From: Reticulitermes speratus
Taxonomy: Eukaryota; Arthropoda; Insecta; Blattodea; Rhinotermitidae
NCBI GenBank assembly: GCA_021186555.1
Contig: JAJKFL010000007.1
Span: 26,710,677-26,774,676 of the forward strand
Length of the DNA: 64,000 nucleotides
Direction: 5' to 3'
The notes below the pieces were generated by a model. It worked only from the letters and a program-made list of their open reading frames with translations, did no database searches and was not told where the DNA came from. The translations under genes were made by a program, and so were the position numbers. Positions within the stretch are counted from its first letter, which is position 1. Each line of letters begins with the position of its first letter. Positions 21,118 to 31,550 of the stretch are shown piece by piece.

Positions 21118-22772
21118 CTACAAGTTTTCCAGAGGTGCCATCATCAAATGGGGTGACGTCATAGTCAACTGTTGATTTTTTCCTGTGGGCGTTTCGTCTT
21201 CGTTGTTGAATGGCAAGGCTTTTGCTGCAGCATCTAGAAGATTAAAATGTCGTTTTTCGTTATGTGCATTCTCTTTCACCAGGAATTTAATATCATCTTG
21301 ATCTTGTGTGTGTGCAGGTTCTGTTATTGCTGAATTAATAACGTATTCTTCAAATGGCCCAATCCCGGCATAATCCTCCAGTGCTTTCCCGATCCTGTCG
21401 TTGCTGTTTGCTGCGCTGCCCGGCTGGTTAATATCATTACTTTCTTGTATCGGTATGCCGTGATAAGAGTTCTGCTGCTTGATAGCTCCGTACGTTTTCA
21501 CTTTTGAATGCCCCTGTATGATGAGATACATTGGACCTCGAAGTGGCTCTGCAGGCTGCTTGTAGTGCGAAAACAGAGGATCCGTTGTCAGAGGAGGCGC
21601 CGTTGTCATGGCTACACTACTGGTCGCTAATGTTGTCATTATGTTTGAACTCCACTGCAGTGGTTGTTGATGTGTGGGGAAGTTTATTTTATTACTGTCA
21701 TTGAAGTGTAACTCCGTTGATGGCACCACTTCAAAGTCTAGCGAAGGTTGATACACAGTTGTGGCACTGAGTGGTCCATTGTAAAGGTTTGCAGAAGGAT
21801 ATGTATCGTGTTTGGTGGGTATTGGAGACTTCCAGGTCACCTGACTACTGGCTTCTGCTACAGTTGCCAGTTGGGTCTTTCCTTCCTCCCACTCAGGCGT
21901 GGGCAATATCGATGAATCTTGATACACAACATTAGCTTGCGTAACTGAAAGATGTGTTTTTGGCGGTGCGTTTGTTGTTGCTTTATTAGACTCTGCCCCT
22001 TGAACCGGTTTGTGGATATCTGACATACTTGTGAAAGAATTTGGTATTTGCAGAGGTGGAGGCACCAGGATTGTGTAAGGCGGTCTCTGTTGTTTCTCCT
22101 CCTGATTGGTATGCATTTCCGTTTGAAAGTCTGGAGTGTGTAAAGGCGGTGTGTTTTGCTTCTTTCCTTCGTGGCCCTTAGTTGAGGGATCTGGTGATTC
22201 AATTGTCGCCCTGTGGTTCTGTTTCTGATGGTGCCTTTCAGGAAGCGGGTGATTATCATGTGGTATTTCCTTTTGGTGGCTCTTCTGTTGGTAGGAGTGA
22301 TAAGGGGAGATGTAGTGATGGGTCCGTTGGATGTATGCCGGGCTGTTTGGCTCCTGTGACGCAGCTGATGAAGGTCGCCTAAGGTAATGGTGGTAGTAGA
22401 AATGTTGTTGATTTCGATGCTGTGTAGAGAATATAGGCCCATCTACAAATTTAAGGAAGAAAGGATCGTAAACGTCCTTCCTGGAATCCGCCGACGAATT
22501 GTCTGTCTCTCTGTGGGTGTAGTCAGGTTTCTTGTAAGATGCTCTGCTGATTTCCGGGACTTTCGAAGCGTGTACGACTGTTGCAATCGGTGGATCTGGA
22601 GTCCGAGATGATGGCTCGATCCAGTAATGGACTCTTTCCAGAACCGGGGGCACATAGTCGTAAGTTGGGTCGTTCTTCAGTGGGTCCCCTCGTCCCAGCG
22701 GCGTCCATTCATCGTAGTCCATTCGAGGGGAGAAGAGGCCTCGGGAGTCCTTGCTGCCGCCCCGGATCGGTT
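21118..22772 (-). CDS. Terminal exon of a predicted secreted protein, residues 47-597
   Basis: The frame stays open for 551 codons in a window where chance frames rarely pass 130, so this is a real exon. It starts at an acceptor (branch-like CTAAC, then CATCCACAG; AG at 22774-22773) in phase 1 and ends at TAG (21120-21118). Joined to the exon at 29775-29637 it gives 598 codons including stop. The encoded part has no cysteine. It begins with an acidic/aromatic block (DYDEWTPLGRGDPL about residues 65-78, YDYVPPVLERVHYW about 84-97). A His/Gln/Pro/Thr-rich low-complexity middle follows. An ordered block GPMYLIIQGHSKVKTYG lies at 459-475, and the C-terminus contains DYAGIGPFEEYVI and LLDAAAKALPF. 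No transmembrane segment or known enzyme domain. Function not recognised; an extracellular role is inferred from the signal peptide. The frame extends upstream to a Met at 22827, but that part is intronic. Confidence 0.85.
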
Positions 22773-23117
22773 CTGTGGATGACAAAGTCACGTTAGACGA
22801 CAGGAAATTTTGTGTACTAGTGCACACCGGCTGTGCGTGTTGGTCTTAAGCTCGTATCTTACTGTTATTGGACTAAGCATTTATAATCTAAACTGAACGT
22901 CACTGTGTTTAGGACAGCACGCCTGCTTCGCGGGGTCGTCGGTCACGGGTTTTGATCTTGGTTCGCAGACCTACCCTTGCTCCAGTTAAGTTGTTGGTCG
23001 CCTTCCTGTCTATCGAGACGAATTTTAGCCTTTTACGTGTGTCATCCCGTTGTCTTAGATATAATAACAGGTGAATACATTGCATCAACACAACTAGTAA
23101 GTGTTGTATCTTTAATT

Positions 23118-23157
23118 TGGCAACATGTTTCGACCTCAAAGGGTCATCTTTAGGCCA
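23118..23157 (-). ncRNA. Hammerhead ribozyme-like motif, copy 5 (left arm)
   Basis: Minus strand: UGGC, CUAAAGA, U, GACC, loop, GGUC, GAAA, CAUGUU, GCCA. Stems match the right-arm copy, but the box has A for the essential G, so this arm looks inactivated. Confidence 0.55.
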
Positions 23158-23246
23158 GTTGTATAAAATGCACAAAAAGGAATTATGTTCAATTGTATTA
23201 ACTTATTACAAGTGTACACAATTCCTTTTTATGTATTTTATATTAC

Positions 23247-23286
23247 TGGCCTGAAGATGACCATTTGAGGTCGAAACATGTTGCCA
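23247..23286 (+). ncRNA. Hammerhead ribozyme-like motif, copy 6 (right arm)
   Basis: UGGC, CUGAAGA, U, GACC, loop AUUUGA, GGUC, GAAA, CAUGUU, GCCA. Every conserved hammerhead position is intact. Stem I is UGGC/GCCA, stem II GACC/GGUC, stem III ACAUGU; predicted cleavage after U23282. With copy 1, one of the two best candidates for a working ribozyme. Confidence 0.7.
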
Positions 23287-23340
23287 AATTAAAGATATAA
23301 CACTTACTAGTTGTGTTGACGGCAATTTATTCTCCTGTTA

Positions 23341-23877
23341 CGAATTGTAGGACCATGCATTGAAATTGGCTGCGAACGCCTCCTTCCAAATTCTTAACCA
23401 AACCCTCGTGGGCTATAATCTTCTCATCTTATTTGGTGATTTACCAAAGCTTTTAAAACGGATTTGTTAAACAATACAAGAAGCAATAGATTATGAGTCC
23501 CGCAAATAAAGGTAGGAGATTAGCCTACTTCAATAATGACGCTATTTTGACGTTTTGTTTGCGGTACGCGCACTATTTATTGTCCGGTTGTGCCATCTCA
23601 CTCTACGCGGCTGCTTAGAAAAGCATTAAACACGGCATTTGGTTTCACGCAGTGTGACTCAGAGACGATCTTCTTACGTGTGACAAGGGTTGAAGATCGT
23701 CTCCCACTATTGGCTTTCCAGGTTCACCCGAGCGTATGCCGTGATCTTCGGAGACCAAAACAAAGACGGAAAGATGAGAGCATCTTGAAGATAAAGAGGA
23801 GTAGGCCTTCTTGGACTTAACCGTAACAGTTCATTATAATGATGGTGGTTATTCGTTTGACATAAATTCATCACGAG
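23341..23877. other. Intronic; no feature recognised
   Basis: Part of the 6.9-kb intron. The short frame at 23590-23820 has no domain or splice context. Confidence 0.4.
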
Positions 23878-24190
23878 ATGAGATCTGCGCTGTTCTGGGA
23901 TATTACGCAGCGTCGAGTGGTAATCATTTTACCTACATTTCGGGACAACCTGTTGGTCCCATCTTCAAGGGTCAAGAAGTCCAAGTCCTTCTTGACTTCT
24001 TGACCCTTGAAGATGGGACCGATATGTTGTCCCGAAACGTCGGTAAAAGATTACTTGGACTTCTTGACCCTTGAAGATTGAACCGATAGGTTGTCCTGAA
24101 ACGTCGGTAAAGGATTACCACTCGACGCTGCGTAATATCCCAGAAGAGCGCAGATCTAATCTACATCGCGGCGGAAGCCTGAAATCATGG
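23878..24190. mobile_element. Foldback element with hammerhead-like cores, copy 2
   Basis: Inverted arms: GAGATCTGCGCTGTTCTGGG with TATTACGCAGCGTCGAGTGG, mirrored by CCACTCGACGCTGCGTAATA. The centre has one core on the minus strand (CCATCTTCAAGGG side) and two on the plus strand (CCTTGAAGATGGGACC...GTCCCGAAACGTC), the second being an extra tandem unit. The right arm carries the extra tail GGCGGAAGCCTGAAATCA typical of the family. Stem II GGGAC/GUCCC is perfect, but the box reads UUGAAGA instead of CUGANGA. Confidence 0.75.
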
Positions 24191-24239
24191 TTTAGCACCA
24201 GATGTTTGAATTTCTACTTTCTTCTTAAGAAAACATGTT

Positions 24240-24345
24240 GTTTACGGGAGTCAGGAGGGAGTGGGGGATTGAACCCACAACCCCGCCCTTGTATACACAC
24301 AGCCCCGTAGCTGTACTTAAGAGCCACGTCAGCCTTAGAGACATA
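24240..24345 (-). repeat. Possible tRNA-derived repeat fragment
   Basis: The complement contains GTTGTGGGTTCAATCCCCC, a good pol III B box, but the A-box side is weak and no other copy occurs here. It could be a fifth SINE family or a worn tRNA pseudogene. Confidence 0.3.
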
Positions 24346-24632
24346 AGTAGGACAAACGCGGAAGAAGAGACGAACAGACTGCACCTGTCAACATGCGCCG
24401 GCATTGTCGGCATCCGTTGTTTTTTCTCTCTTTATTGATCTCACCTTCTCTTGAATGGAGCCGAGATAATCAAGTCTTCCTTCCGTGGGATGAGTAATGT
24501 GCCACAAAACGGCTGACTGGATCTCACATAAATGCTAGATGTGAGGCTTACAGCAGTAGGCATGTTGACATAGTATTGCACCATGATATACCGAAGGACT
24601 GATGTGGCCGTCGTGATAAGTATATGATAGGA

Positions 24633-24864
24633 CAGGGGTCCACAAATGTTGGAGCTACCTCCAAATGTCAGGCACCCCAAGGGTGGCAAGAAACAAGTTA
24701 ATACTAAGGACCCACAATTCTGGAGAGATCTGTGAACCTTTTCTGCTCGGTGCATGTAAACTGATAACCATGTTTCTATGTAAATAAAACGATTGCAATA
24801 ATTATGCTGAAAATATCAGGCGCCACTGTACAAAATTTAGTCGCCCGTGCTGTGTACGCCCCTG
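24633..24864 (+). mobile_element. hAT-like MITE (232 bp)
   Basis: Ends CAGGGGTCCACAAATG and the complement of GTGTACGCCCCTG. Flanking octamers TGATAGGA and GGATAAGA match at 6 of 8, consistent with a worn 8-bp hAT duplication. The interior contains CTGGAGAGATCTGTGAACC and the ACCGAGCAGAA segment (in complement) of 13914-14180. Intronic. Confidence 0.7.
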
Positions 24865-25159
24865 GGATAAGAATGGATGGAGACTAACATTAGATGGGTC
24901 TGGCGGTAAGGTAATGGTTATGACAAGTCAATATCGAACACTGGTGGAATGTTTATTGGTCACAAAAGTACTAAGAGAACAAGTCATCCATTGTTATTTT
25001 ATCCACCACAAATTTCGTAAGAAATACCTTGCGGTTGAACCAAGGCCATGAGAGTCAGAAGCCGGTCTTGTCACGGTAGAACAGCTTTTATTGATCTTAA
25101 ATATGACCGTTTACTTGATAATGTAATTTATGTATTAGTAGGCATTTCTGAGAACACTC

Positions 25160-25275
25160 CAAAATGTCCAGACCGGCTCTGGAGCCCACCCATTTTCCTG
25201 TCCACTGATTACAGGGTCTCGTTCCCTCGTCGTGAAGTGGTAACCACTCACCCCCGTTAGTGGAGCTATACCCCA
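25160..25275 (+). mobile_element. SINE-A fragment
   Basis: Body only: ATGTCCAGACCGGCTCTGG, CACTGATTACAGGGTCTCG, TTAGTGGAGCTATACC. Confidence 0.7.
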
Positions 25276-25382
25276 ACGTCCACATACGGTTATAATTCGG
25301 TTTAAACTTGATGTAAAATAGCAGTTATATTGGACCTGTACACATAACGGTTAAATTCATCCTGCAAACTAATAGCTTAGAC

Positions 25383-26030
25383 TTTTCCCATGGTGCAACA
25401 GCCGCTAGTGGGCCAGGGCCTCCTCATTTTCGAGGCTTCACGATCACACTCATTTACAGATATATTCAGATAACTTGATACCTGAGCTCATTAACACTGC
25501 ACAGAGCTGTAGTCGGCACTGTCCGGCCGCTGCTTGGCTCACGTCGGCACGACCCGGCAATGCTATAACTGTTCCAAAAACATCTACTCTGTTGGGAGTA
25601 CGAGTACGTTGTCTATCTTCATCGCAACGCTGAATTACCCTACTAATAATGTCTCTCTTTGCTATGAATTACTCTGTTAGAAATTTTTGACACTCCACTT
25701 CGCTCCATTTCTTAAACGACACTGCCGTCCTGCGACTTATCAGCCAATGTTTTTGAAACGGAGAGAAAAAGGTTGGAGCTGTGTGCGCTGTGCTTCCCCC
25801 CTGACCAGCTTGCCTCTTCACCCCCGCGCTAGAACCGATCAAGTTATCTGACGAGGACAGTAGACACACCACACTGGGTATGACTCCTCTGGACGAGCGA
25901 TCAGCCAGACGCAGAGACTTCTACCTGACAACACACAACACTCACAAGAGAAGGACATCTATGCCTCCTGCGGGATTCGAACCCACAATCCTAGCAAGCG
26001 AGCGGTTGCAGAGCTACTGGGATCGGCCAA
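25383..26030 (-). mobile_element. SINE-B copy split by a MITE
   Basis: The SINE 3' end (25383-25456) and head (25861-26030) belong to one copy. The 404-bp MITE at 25457-25860 lies between ACTCATTTA and TAGACACACC. Outer duplication CTTAGAC at 25376-25382 and 26031-26037. Intronic. Confidence 0.85.
25457..25860. mobile_element. TA-flanked MITE, copy 1 (404 bp)
   Basis: Internal inverted repeat TCAGATAACTTGAT near both ends and TA duplicated at 25455-25456 and 25861-25862, checked against the uninterrupted SINE-B sequence. Closely matches 29207-29604. TA duplication suggests Tc1-mariner-type mobilisation. No transposase. Confidence 0.8.
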
Positions 26031-26037
26031 CTTAGAC

Positions 26038-28017
26038 GTGCTATTCAAAATTTAACAAGCAGTGGGATAGTTGTTTCGAATATGATATATGCGAAGAGGC
26101 GGACGGACGTATCCTGCCCATAGAAGTAAATAAATATGTGTATAAGGCCTACTATTTAACTTCATATTTGTTTTATTGCTTTCCTACATTCAGCTTTTGT
26201 TAGTGTGGCACCTTTATTGTGACATAAATCTTCGAGTGTTGTTACCAGCACGTGTAACTGTACTGCGAAGTGACACACAGCTCATGTTGTTATCTTGTTA
26301 GCGCCCTTGTTGCTGAGGTTCCCCTCCACACCTTAGCAGTCTGTCTAGCCCATCTACAGTGCGTTTGTTATTGTCATGAGCACCGAAGCTGTCACGGGAT
26401 GTCCCGGAGGATACGGGTTTTATATGAGAGAAAGCTGGCGTGCTTGGTGCAGCGGTAAAAGAAATACCCTGTATTAAGCTATATCATGAGCACTGGGTTT
26501 CCTAATACTATGTCATGGCCCAAAAATTTTTGCTCTTGTTTTGTGTGTATTAAACTTGATCTCTCACTCTACGGTGAGAACAACCATGTAGATGGAGGGT
26601 ATTTGAGAGGTTGTTGCTGAAGTGAATTTTTGGATATGAGAGGGAGAAATGAAAGCAGGCTGGAATAAGTTACACATAGAGAAGTCCATAGTTATTATTC
26701 TTTACCTTCTATTGTTATGATGATTTAACAGCGGAGTATGAGATAAAAGAGGCATGTAGCACGTATGGGAGAATGATTGCTGTATACAAAATCCAAATCG
26801 ATCCCCTATCCTAAGGGTTTCTGGTCAAAATTTTATATGTATTTGTTGTCTGTCCCGTACATACCCCCACCAGTCTTGTTTTACCTCCTTTTATCGCCCG
26901 TTTGGTGTTCATTTAAGCGCCCTATTTGCAGTTCTGTCCAATCTCCTGTCACCCCTACTTCACATCCTCAACACGCCGTTTCAGTAGCTTATATAACCAG
27001 CCGGGGACCTCCCCGGGACTCGAAAACACGGGGCTGTCCTTTAATCTATGTCTTATAACAGGGATCTAGAATACTGCTCAAAGTCAGAAGAACAGGATCC
27101 AGTCCGAAAGAACCCACAAAAAATGTTTTGTAGTCTGTGCGTTTGGGGGTACCATTGAGCCACGGGACGCCCTGCGCCGTGGAGTTTGCCGGGGTCTTAT
27201 CCATGCGACTGCTCCGTTCTCAGAAAGTGAATGGGTCAGGATACGAGACCACATTGCACACCCATACAAAAAGGGAAGTGAGAGTGTAGTTGGGTACGTA
27301 TATTTTACCTACTTTTTACTGTTATTGTACCCAGTACAGCTAGATAACATATTTTTTAAGACAAAAGATTCTGAAGCTAGCCCTCAGACTTTCATCTGTT
27401 TTTAATTTTTTTCATGAACTGAATTTTGATTTATGGCTGTTGTTCCAAAACATTTGAACTGTGTCTATTGACTGAGAGTAACTTGTTGTGAGGGGTCCAC
27501 CAGTTACGTTCGTTTCCCGCACTTGAAGACGGAAGCGCAGCCGAATTCTGAAACGCTGTGTTTTAATTATAAGCCGACGATGGATAAAATCCCCCCCCCC
27601 CCAAAGAGATGTGTGTGTGTGTGTGCTTTGAACTTTCCTGTTTGGTTGAACCATGAGCGACAAGACTCCATTATTTACCCTTATAACAAGCTTATTTATT
27701 AAACGTTCCTATGTAAGTGACTCATCATTATAGCATTAATGCCTTCGTGATGACACTGTGTTCCGGACGACGGTCCGTTCCGTTATTCTTTGTACGCTCT
27801 GTAAGTAGCGGAAGGAAAGAGGTGTTAACAGGAAACTGTAATAAAGAATGCGGGTACTAATAGTGTCTACCGGTAAAATATTTGCCGCACTGTGCATGGG
27901 ATATTGAATAGTTTTTTTAGAGATAAATTTATTTTTTAATAATTTCTGTATTTCGTAATGCTATATTATCAGAACTGGTCCAACCACTTTAACAATGGAA
28001 GTGCTTACTAAATAATT
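26038..28017. other. Intronic; no gene or repeat family recognised
   Basis: A C-run of 12 at 27591-27602 beside a short (GT)n. Open frames are short and lack domains. Confidence 0.45.
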
Positions 28018-28335
28018 GGCTGACTAACTAACTAACTCCAGGGAGCAGAGCAGAAGCTAACAGATCCTCAGCTAGTCAAGAAATTCCCCGCATTTGTGGA
28101 ACCCGAAATTTCATCACTGCATTCACAAGAGCCCGCCACCTGTCCCTATCCTCAGTCAGATCAATCCAGTACATGCCCCCATCCCACATCTTGACGATCC
28201 ATTTTAATAGTGTCCTCCCATCTATGCCTAGGTCCTCCAAGTGGTCTCTTTCCCTTAGGTTTCCCCACCAAAATCCTGCATGCACCTTTCCTGTCTCCCA
28301 TACGTGCCACATGCCCTACCCATCTCCTTCTTCTT
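28018..28335 (-). pseudogene. Reverse transcriptase tail, 5' truncated
   Basis: The minus frame (28382-28161) reads [56 protein letters not shown]. It is followed by the family 3' UTR and a GTTAGTTAGTTAGTCA end. Same family as 63052-63414, with frame damage after the Asp. Intronic. Confidence 0.85.
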
Positions 28336-28508
28336 AACGGGCGTGCAGTGAGATAATTTTTTTTCGGAATTAGTGTTATCATCAGTACTTAAGACAAACC
28401 AGTATCTGAGTAAGATCAGGTACCAATATTTGTAAGATGAGAGGTTTACAAACGTCGATAAATTTCGATTTAAGATTCCTGTAAAGTAGGGTGTTATATT
28501 GAACCGAT

Positions 28509-28766
28509 TTTTTTCCCCATGGCGCAACAGCCCCTAGTGGGCCAAGGCCTCCTCATTATTGAGGCATCACGATCATACACTTTAGACACACCACACTCGG
28601 TAGGACTCATCTGGACGAGTGATCAGACCGACGCAGAGACCTCTACCTGACAACACACAACACTCACAAGAGACAGACATCCATGCCCCCGGCGGGATTC
28701 GAACCCACAATCCCAGCAAGCGAGCGGCTGCAGACCCACGCCTTAGACCGCGCTGCCACTGGGATC
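28509..28766 (-). mobile_element. SINE-B copy
   Basis: Direct repeat TATAYTGAASCGAT at 28495-28508 and 28767-28780 (two mismatches). Complete tRNA-like head and body. Intronic. Confidence 0.85.
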
Positions 28767-29206
28767 TATACTGAAGCGATACGAACCGGAAATTACTTCG
28801 CGCGATATCTTGCGTGAAACGTGTGAAGCGAAATTCAGTTGAAGTGCGTTCAGCAGATTGAGAGTTAAAAATGCGGGCTGACGGTGGAAAAAAGTCTACC
28901 CAATTTCGGAACACATAAGAGGCTTGATTCGCACTTTGTGTACGCTCACGGTCAGGGAAAATATCCCTTACCTGAATTTAAAGGCATCTGTTCATGACAA
29001 CGGTCGTGCTCAGGTCACGAGACGTTCAAATGAGCGAGGGTATTTTTGGAAAAAGTTTTACCGAAAAATAATAAGATTAGTGCGAGATCTTTGTTGGTTA
29101 AGTTTTTGAGCGCGTTTAACTGCGCTCCAATGTCGCAAGGGCGTTCAGTGTTAACACTGTACCCCGGTTCCTGAGTATGAGCCCACCTTGAGCTGAGTGT
29201 GAAAAA

Positions 29207-29604
29207 TATATATTCAGATAACTTGATACCTGAGCTCCCTAACACTGCACACATTTGTATTCGGTACGGTCCGGCCGCTGCTTGGCTCACGTCGGCATGG
29301 CCAGGCAATGTTATACCTGTTCCAAAACCATTTACTCTGTTTGGAGTACGAGTACATTGTCGCAATGAAATCACTTATGTTAAGGTTAAATTTTACGTGT
29401 TCTATCAGAAGGCCCCTGGAAGAAATTTTTGGCACTCCACTTCGCTCCATTGCTTAAACGACACTGCAGAGTCCTGCGTGTTTTCAGACAATGTTTTTGA
29501 AACGGAGAGGAAAAGGTTGGAGCTGCCTGCGATGTGCTTCCCCTCTGACCAGCTTGCCTCTGCACCCCTGCGCTAACAGGGATCAAGTTATCTGACGAGG
29601 ACAG
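29207..29604. mobile_element. TA-flanked MITE, copy 2
   Basis: Same element as 25457-25860: TCAGATAACTTGAT ends and interior GGTCCGGCCGCTGCTTGG and TTGAAACGGAGAGG. It ends 27 bp downstream, in transcript sense, of the splice donor of the signal-peptide exon. The long open frames across it are not conserved between the copies. Confidence 0.75.
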
Positions 29605-29636
29605 TACCCATAGTGTGAATCAGCTTTGGAAGTTAC

Positions 29637-29775
29637 CTGGGCGGGTCTCTATGTCGGACACGTCTGTGGTGTTGGCTGTGCTGGAGTACGTCGAGGAATC
29701 GAACAGGGACGCCGACACGGCGACGAGTACCATCAGTCGCGTGACAACATGGCGGCTGAAAGCGTCTCGCTTCAT
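29637..29775 (-). CDS. First coding exon of the predicted secreted protein (signal peptide)
   Basis: Minus strand: acceptor TGTGTTCCAG (AG at 29780-29779), GAG, then ATG at 29775-29773. It codes 46 residues plus one base before the donor GTAACT (29636-29631). The product begins MKRDAFSRHVVTR, continues with the hydrophobic core LMVLVAVSASLF, then a Ser/Thr-rich stretch DSSTYSSTANTTDVSDIETR. This is a classic signal peptide; cleavage is likely within residues 23-28. The single overhanging G joins the AA that opens 22772-21118 to make a Glu codon, and the total is exactly 598 codons. The acceptor before the ATG implies at least one upstream non-coding exon. Strand, signal peptide, donor and matching phase all agree; the pairing is inferred without transcript data. 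Confidence 0.75.
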
Positions 29776-29925
29776 CTCCTGGAACACAGGTTCTGTGAGT
29801 CACACCATGTTCTTTGTCCTCGCTTGAAACAGGATGAAGTTGTTTTTGCACGCTACAACATGAACATAGTATATATGTTCTGTAGCATTAAATGGCTTCC
29901 ACAGTGAAACAGAGGAATCAAGTAA

Positions 29926-30090
29926 AGTTATCCCTGTCTACTGCACGAAAGCATGTAGGGGAATTACAGTTATAGACCGATTCATTCTTAACCTCCGCTC
30001 TAGCTGGAGGTGATTTGGGCAACGTCACGCCCTGGCCGCTTTGCCCCCAGCACCCGTGGGCCCCAGATTGAGTCTGGATGTTATCCCGGA
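29926..30090 (-). mobile_element. SINE-A fragment
   Basis: Tail AAAGTTATCCCTGT (complement of the element end), then AGCTGGAGGTGATTTGGG and CACGCCCTGGCCGCTTTGCC of the body. Head missing. The tail form is the one also seen in SINE-D. Confidence 0.65.
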
Positions 30091-30119
30091 ATTATCCGAC
30101 TGCGGTATCCCGGATCCCT

Positions 30120-30705
30120 GAAACATGAGAATGCGGCAGAAAGAAAACAAGAAATAAAAGGACAAAGGAAGAAAGGAGGAGGAAAAAAGAAAGTAAATAC
30201 GAATGGGAGGAAGGAAGATATAAAGGAAAACAGAAGAAGAAGAAAAAGAAAGAGGACAAAAAAGCAAGGAAGAAAAAGAAATATGGAGGCAACACTGGAT
30301 TGCAGAACAAGATGGCTCAAACAGGAGTATTTGGGGTTTGATTTTCGGCAGAGGCATCGACTAACCTGAGGTTTTTAATGGTTTTACTCAGTCCTTCCAA
30401 GAAAATGTTGAAGTAATACGTAATGTTAGGTCACGACTGCTTCCTTTCACATCCCTTGTAACTCGTTCTTCACTGTCATCCTACTATTTGGTGTCTAGTC
30501 CGAGCTACTGACAACTTTGCTAAATAATTCACAAACAAATAACAGAGGAAGGAAGAAAGGAATAAAAGAGAACAGAGGATGGGCTAAAGAAGCAAGGACG
30601 AGGGAACAAATAATGAGAGCTAATGAAAGGAACGAAGAAAAAACGAATGAAGGCAAAAGAAAGAAAGCACGGAAAGAAATGAGCAACAAAACAAGGACAG
30701 ACTTC
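30120..30705. repeat. Polypurine tracts
   Basis: Two strongly strand-asymmetric purine stretches (30120-30300 and 30540-30705) made of GAAAGGA/AAGAAG-type words. The Lys/Arg-rich frame on the plus strand and the Phe/Leu/Ser-rich frames on the minus strand are compositional artefacts. Between them, 30370-30425 resembles a dispersed repeat word (CAGTCCTTCCAAG). Confidence 0.55.
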
Positions 30706-30829
30706 TGTTTACACGTGTGCCCACTTTATGCAGTGCGTGACTGTTTGCCCGTTCATTTACTCGTAGACGCTACATCCAGTTAGTTGCTGCGGTAATTAAA
30801 TGTGTCCATTTGCACAACATTTGGGGTGT

Positions 30830-31075
30830 TGCCTCCTTCAGTTCGGTTAGTGAATGAGTGGCTACGGGCTGGACTCCCGGAATTTCGATTCCCGATAACG
30901 GCAGCTGTGCTATTCTCCACCACTTCGTGCAGACCAATTGTTGGGTCCCACCCAACCTCCGATCTAGTGTGTGCCTGGGAATGTTTCACTGCGAGAAAAA
31001 GCGGCTGGTGCATTAAGCTAGATACTCACTGTTGTCTGTTGCTGAGGTAATGAATGTGTAGAGCTTTACTTTTAT
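30830..31075 (+). mobile_element. SINE-A copy, strongly diverged
   Basis: Head remnant GGGCTGGACTCCCGGAATT with TTCGATTCCCGATAACGG, body GGGTCCCACCCAACCTCCG, end GTAGAGCTTTAC. Low identity to the reference copy. Confidence 0.5.
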
Positions 31076-31110
31076 TATCTTATAATTCTGTCATTTGTCG
31101 TGTTTAGGCG

Positions 31111-31386
31111 GGTAAAGTTATCCCTGTACAGGCCTTTAGGGCTCCAGGAGGTTGAGGCTCCTAGGATTTCTATACAATCGGCACACGAAGGTAGCAAGTT
31201 TGTCAGCTCTACGTAGCATCGACCGCCTTTACCTCAGGAGATATATCCCTGTTACTCATTTCTGTTAGAGGCTGAGTCGAGAAGGATTAGTCAACGAAAA
31301 ATCTCAATAACCCCATCGGGTATCGAACCTGCGACCTTCCGGCTTGTAGCGCAGTGCCTCAACCAACTGCGCCACCGCAGGGCCAC
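31111..31386 (-). mobile_element. SINE-D, best copy
   Basis: Minus strand: tRNA-like head GCGGTGGCGCAGTTGGTTGA, B box in GCAGGTTCGATACCCG, then GGGGTTATTGAG, an unrelated body, and a tail CAGGGATAACTTTACC. The tail resembles that of SINE-A, suggesting the same mobilising partner. Target duplication not found. Confidence 0.7.
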
Positions 31387-31550
31387 AGCTTTATATTTAC
31401 GGTAGCTTTTATTGGACGTATTATGTTATTTAGATTAAAATTCGAGAAATATATAGTTATTTCATCCGTTGGGTGAAGATACCATACATTTCTATGTTTA
31501 TTGTCCGACAAATGTACACTTTTATTCACTATTAATTTTTGTGAAATACA

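Larger units (their letters stand above)
23064..23340. mobile_element. Symmetric long-hairpin element with two hammerhead cores (277 bp)
   Basis: The two arms, about 100 bp each, are inverted copies: TAACAGGTGAATA at the left edge against the complement of TATTCTCCTGTTA at the right edge, then CAACACAACTAGTAAGTG and CTTTAATTTGGCAACATG. Each arm carries a ribozyme-like motif pointing inward to outward. It lies inside the intron of the secreted-protein gene. Confidence 0.8.

Noticed and set aside
21858-22442. 194-residue frame inside the terminal exon of the secreted-protein gene
   Set aside because: It overlaps the 551-codon exon frame on the same strand in another phase. The main frame has matched splice sites and reaches a proper stop, so this is a shadow.
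29199-29576. 125-residue plus-strand frame
   Set aside because: It lies across the TA-flanked MITE at 29207-29604. The sister copy at 25457-25860 does not preserve the frame.
30010-30369. Lys/Arg-rich 119-residue frame and the opposite Phe/Ser-rich frames
   Set aside because: Products of a polypurine tract. No splice or start context, and several frames are open at once.
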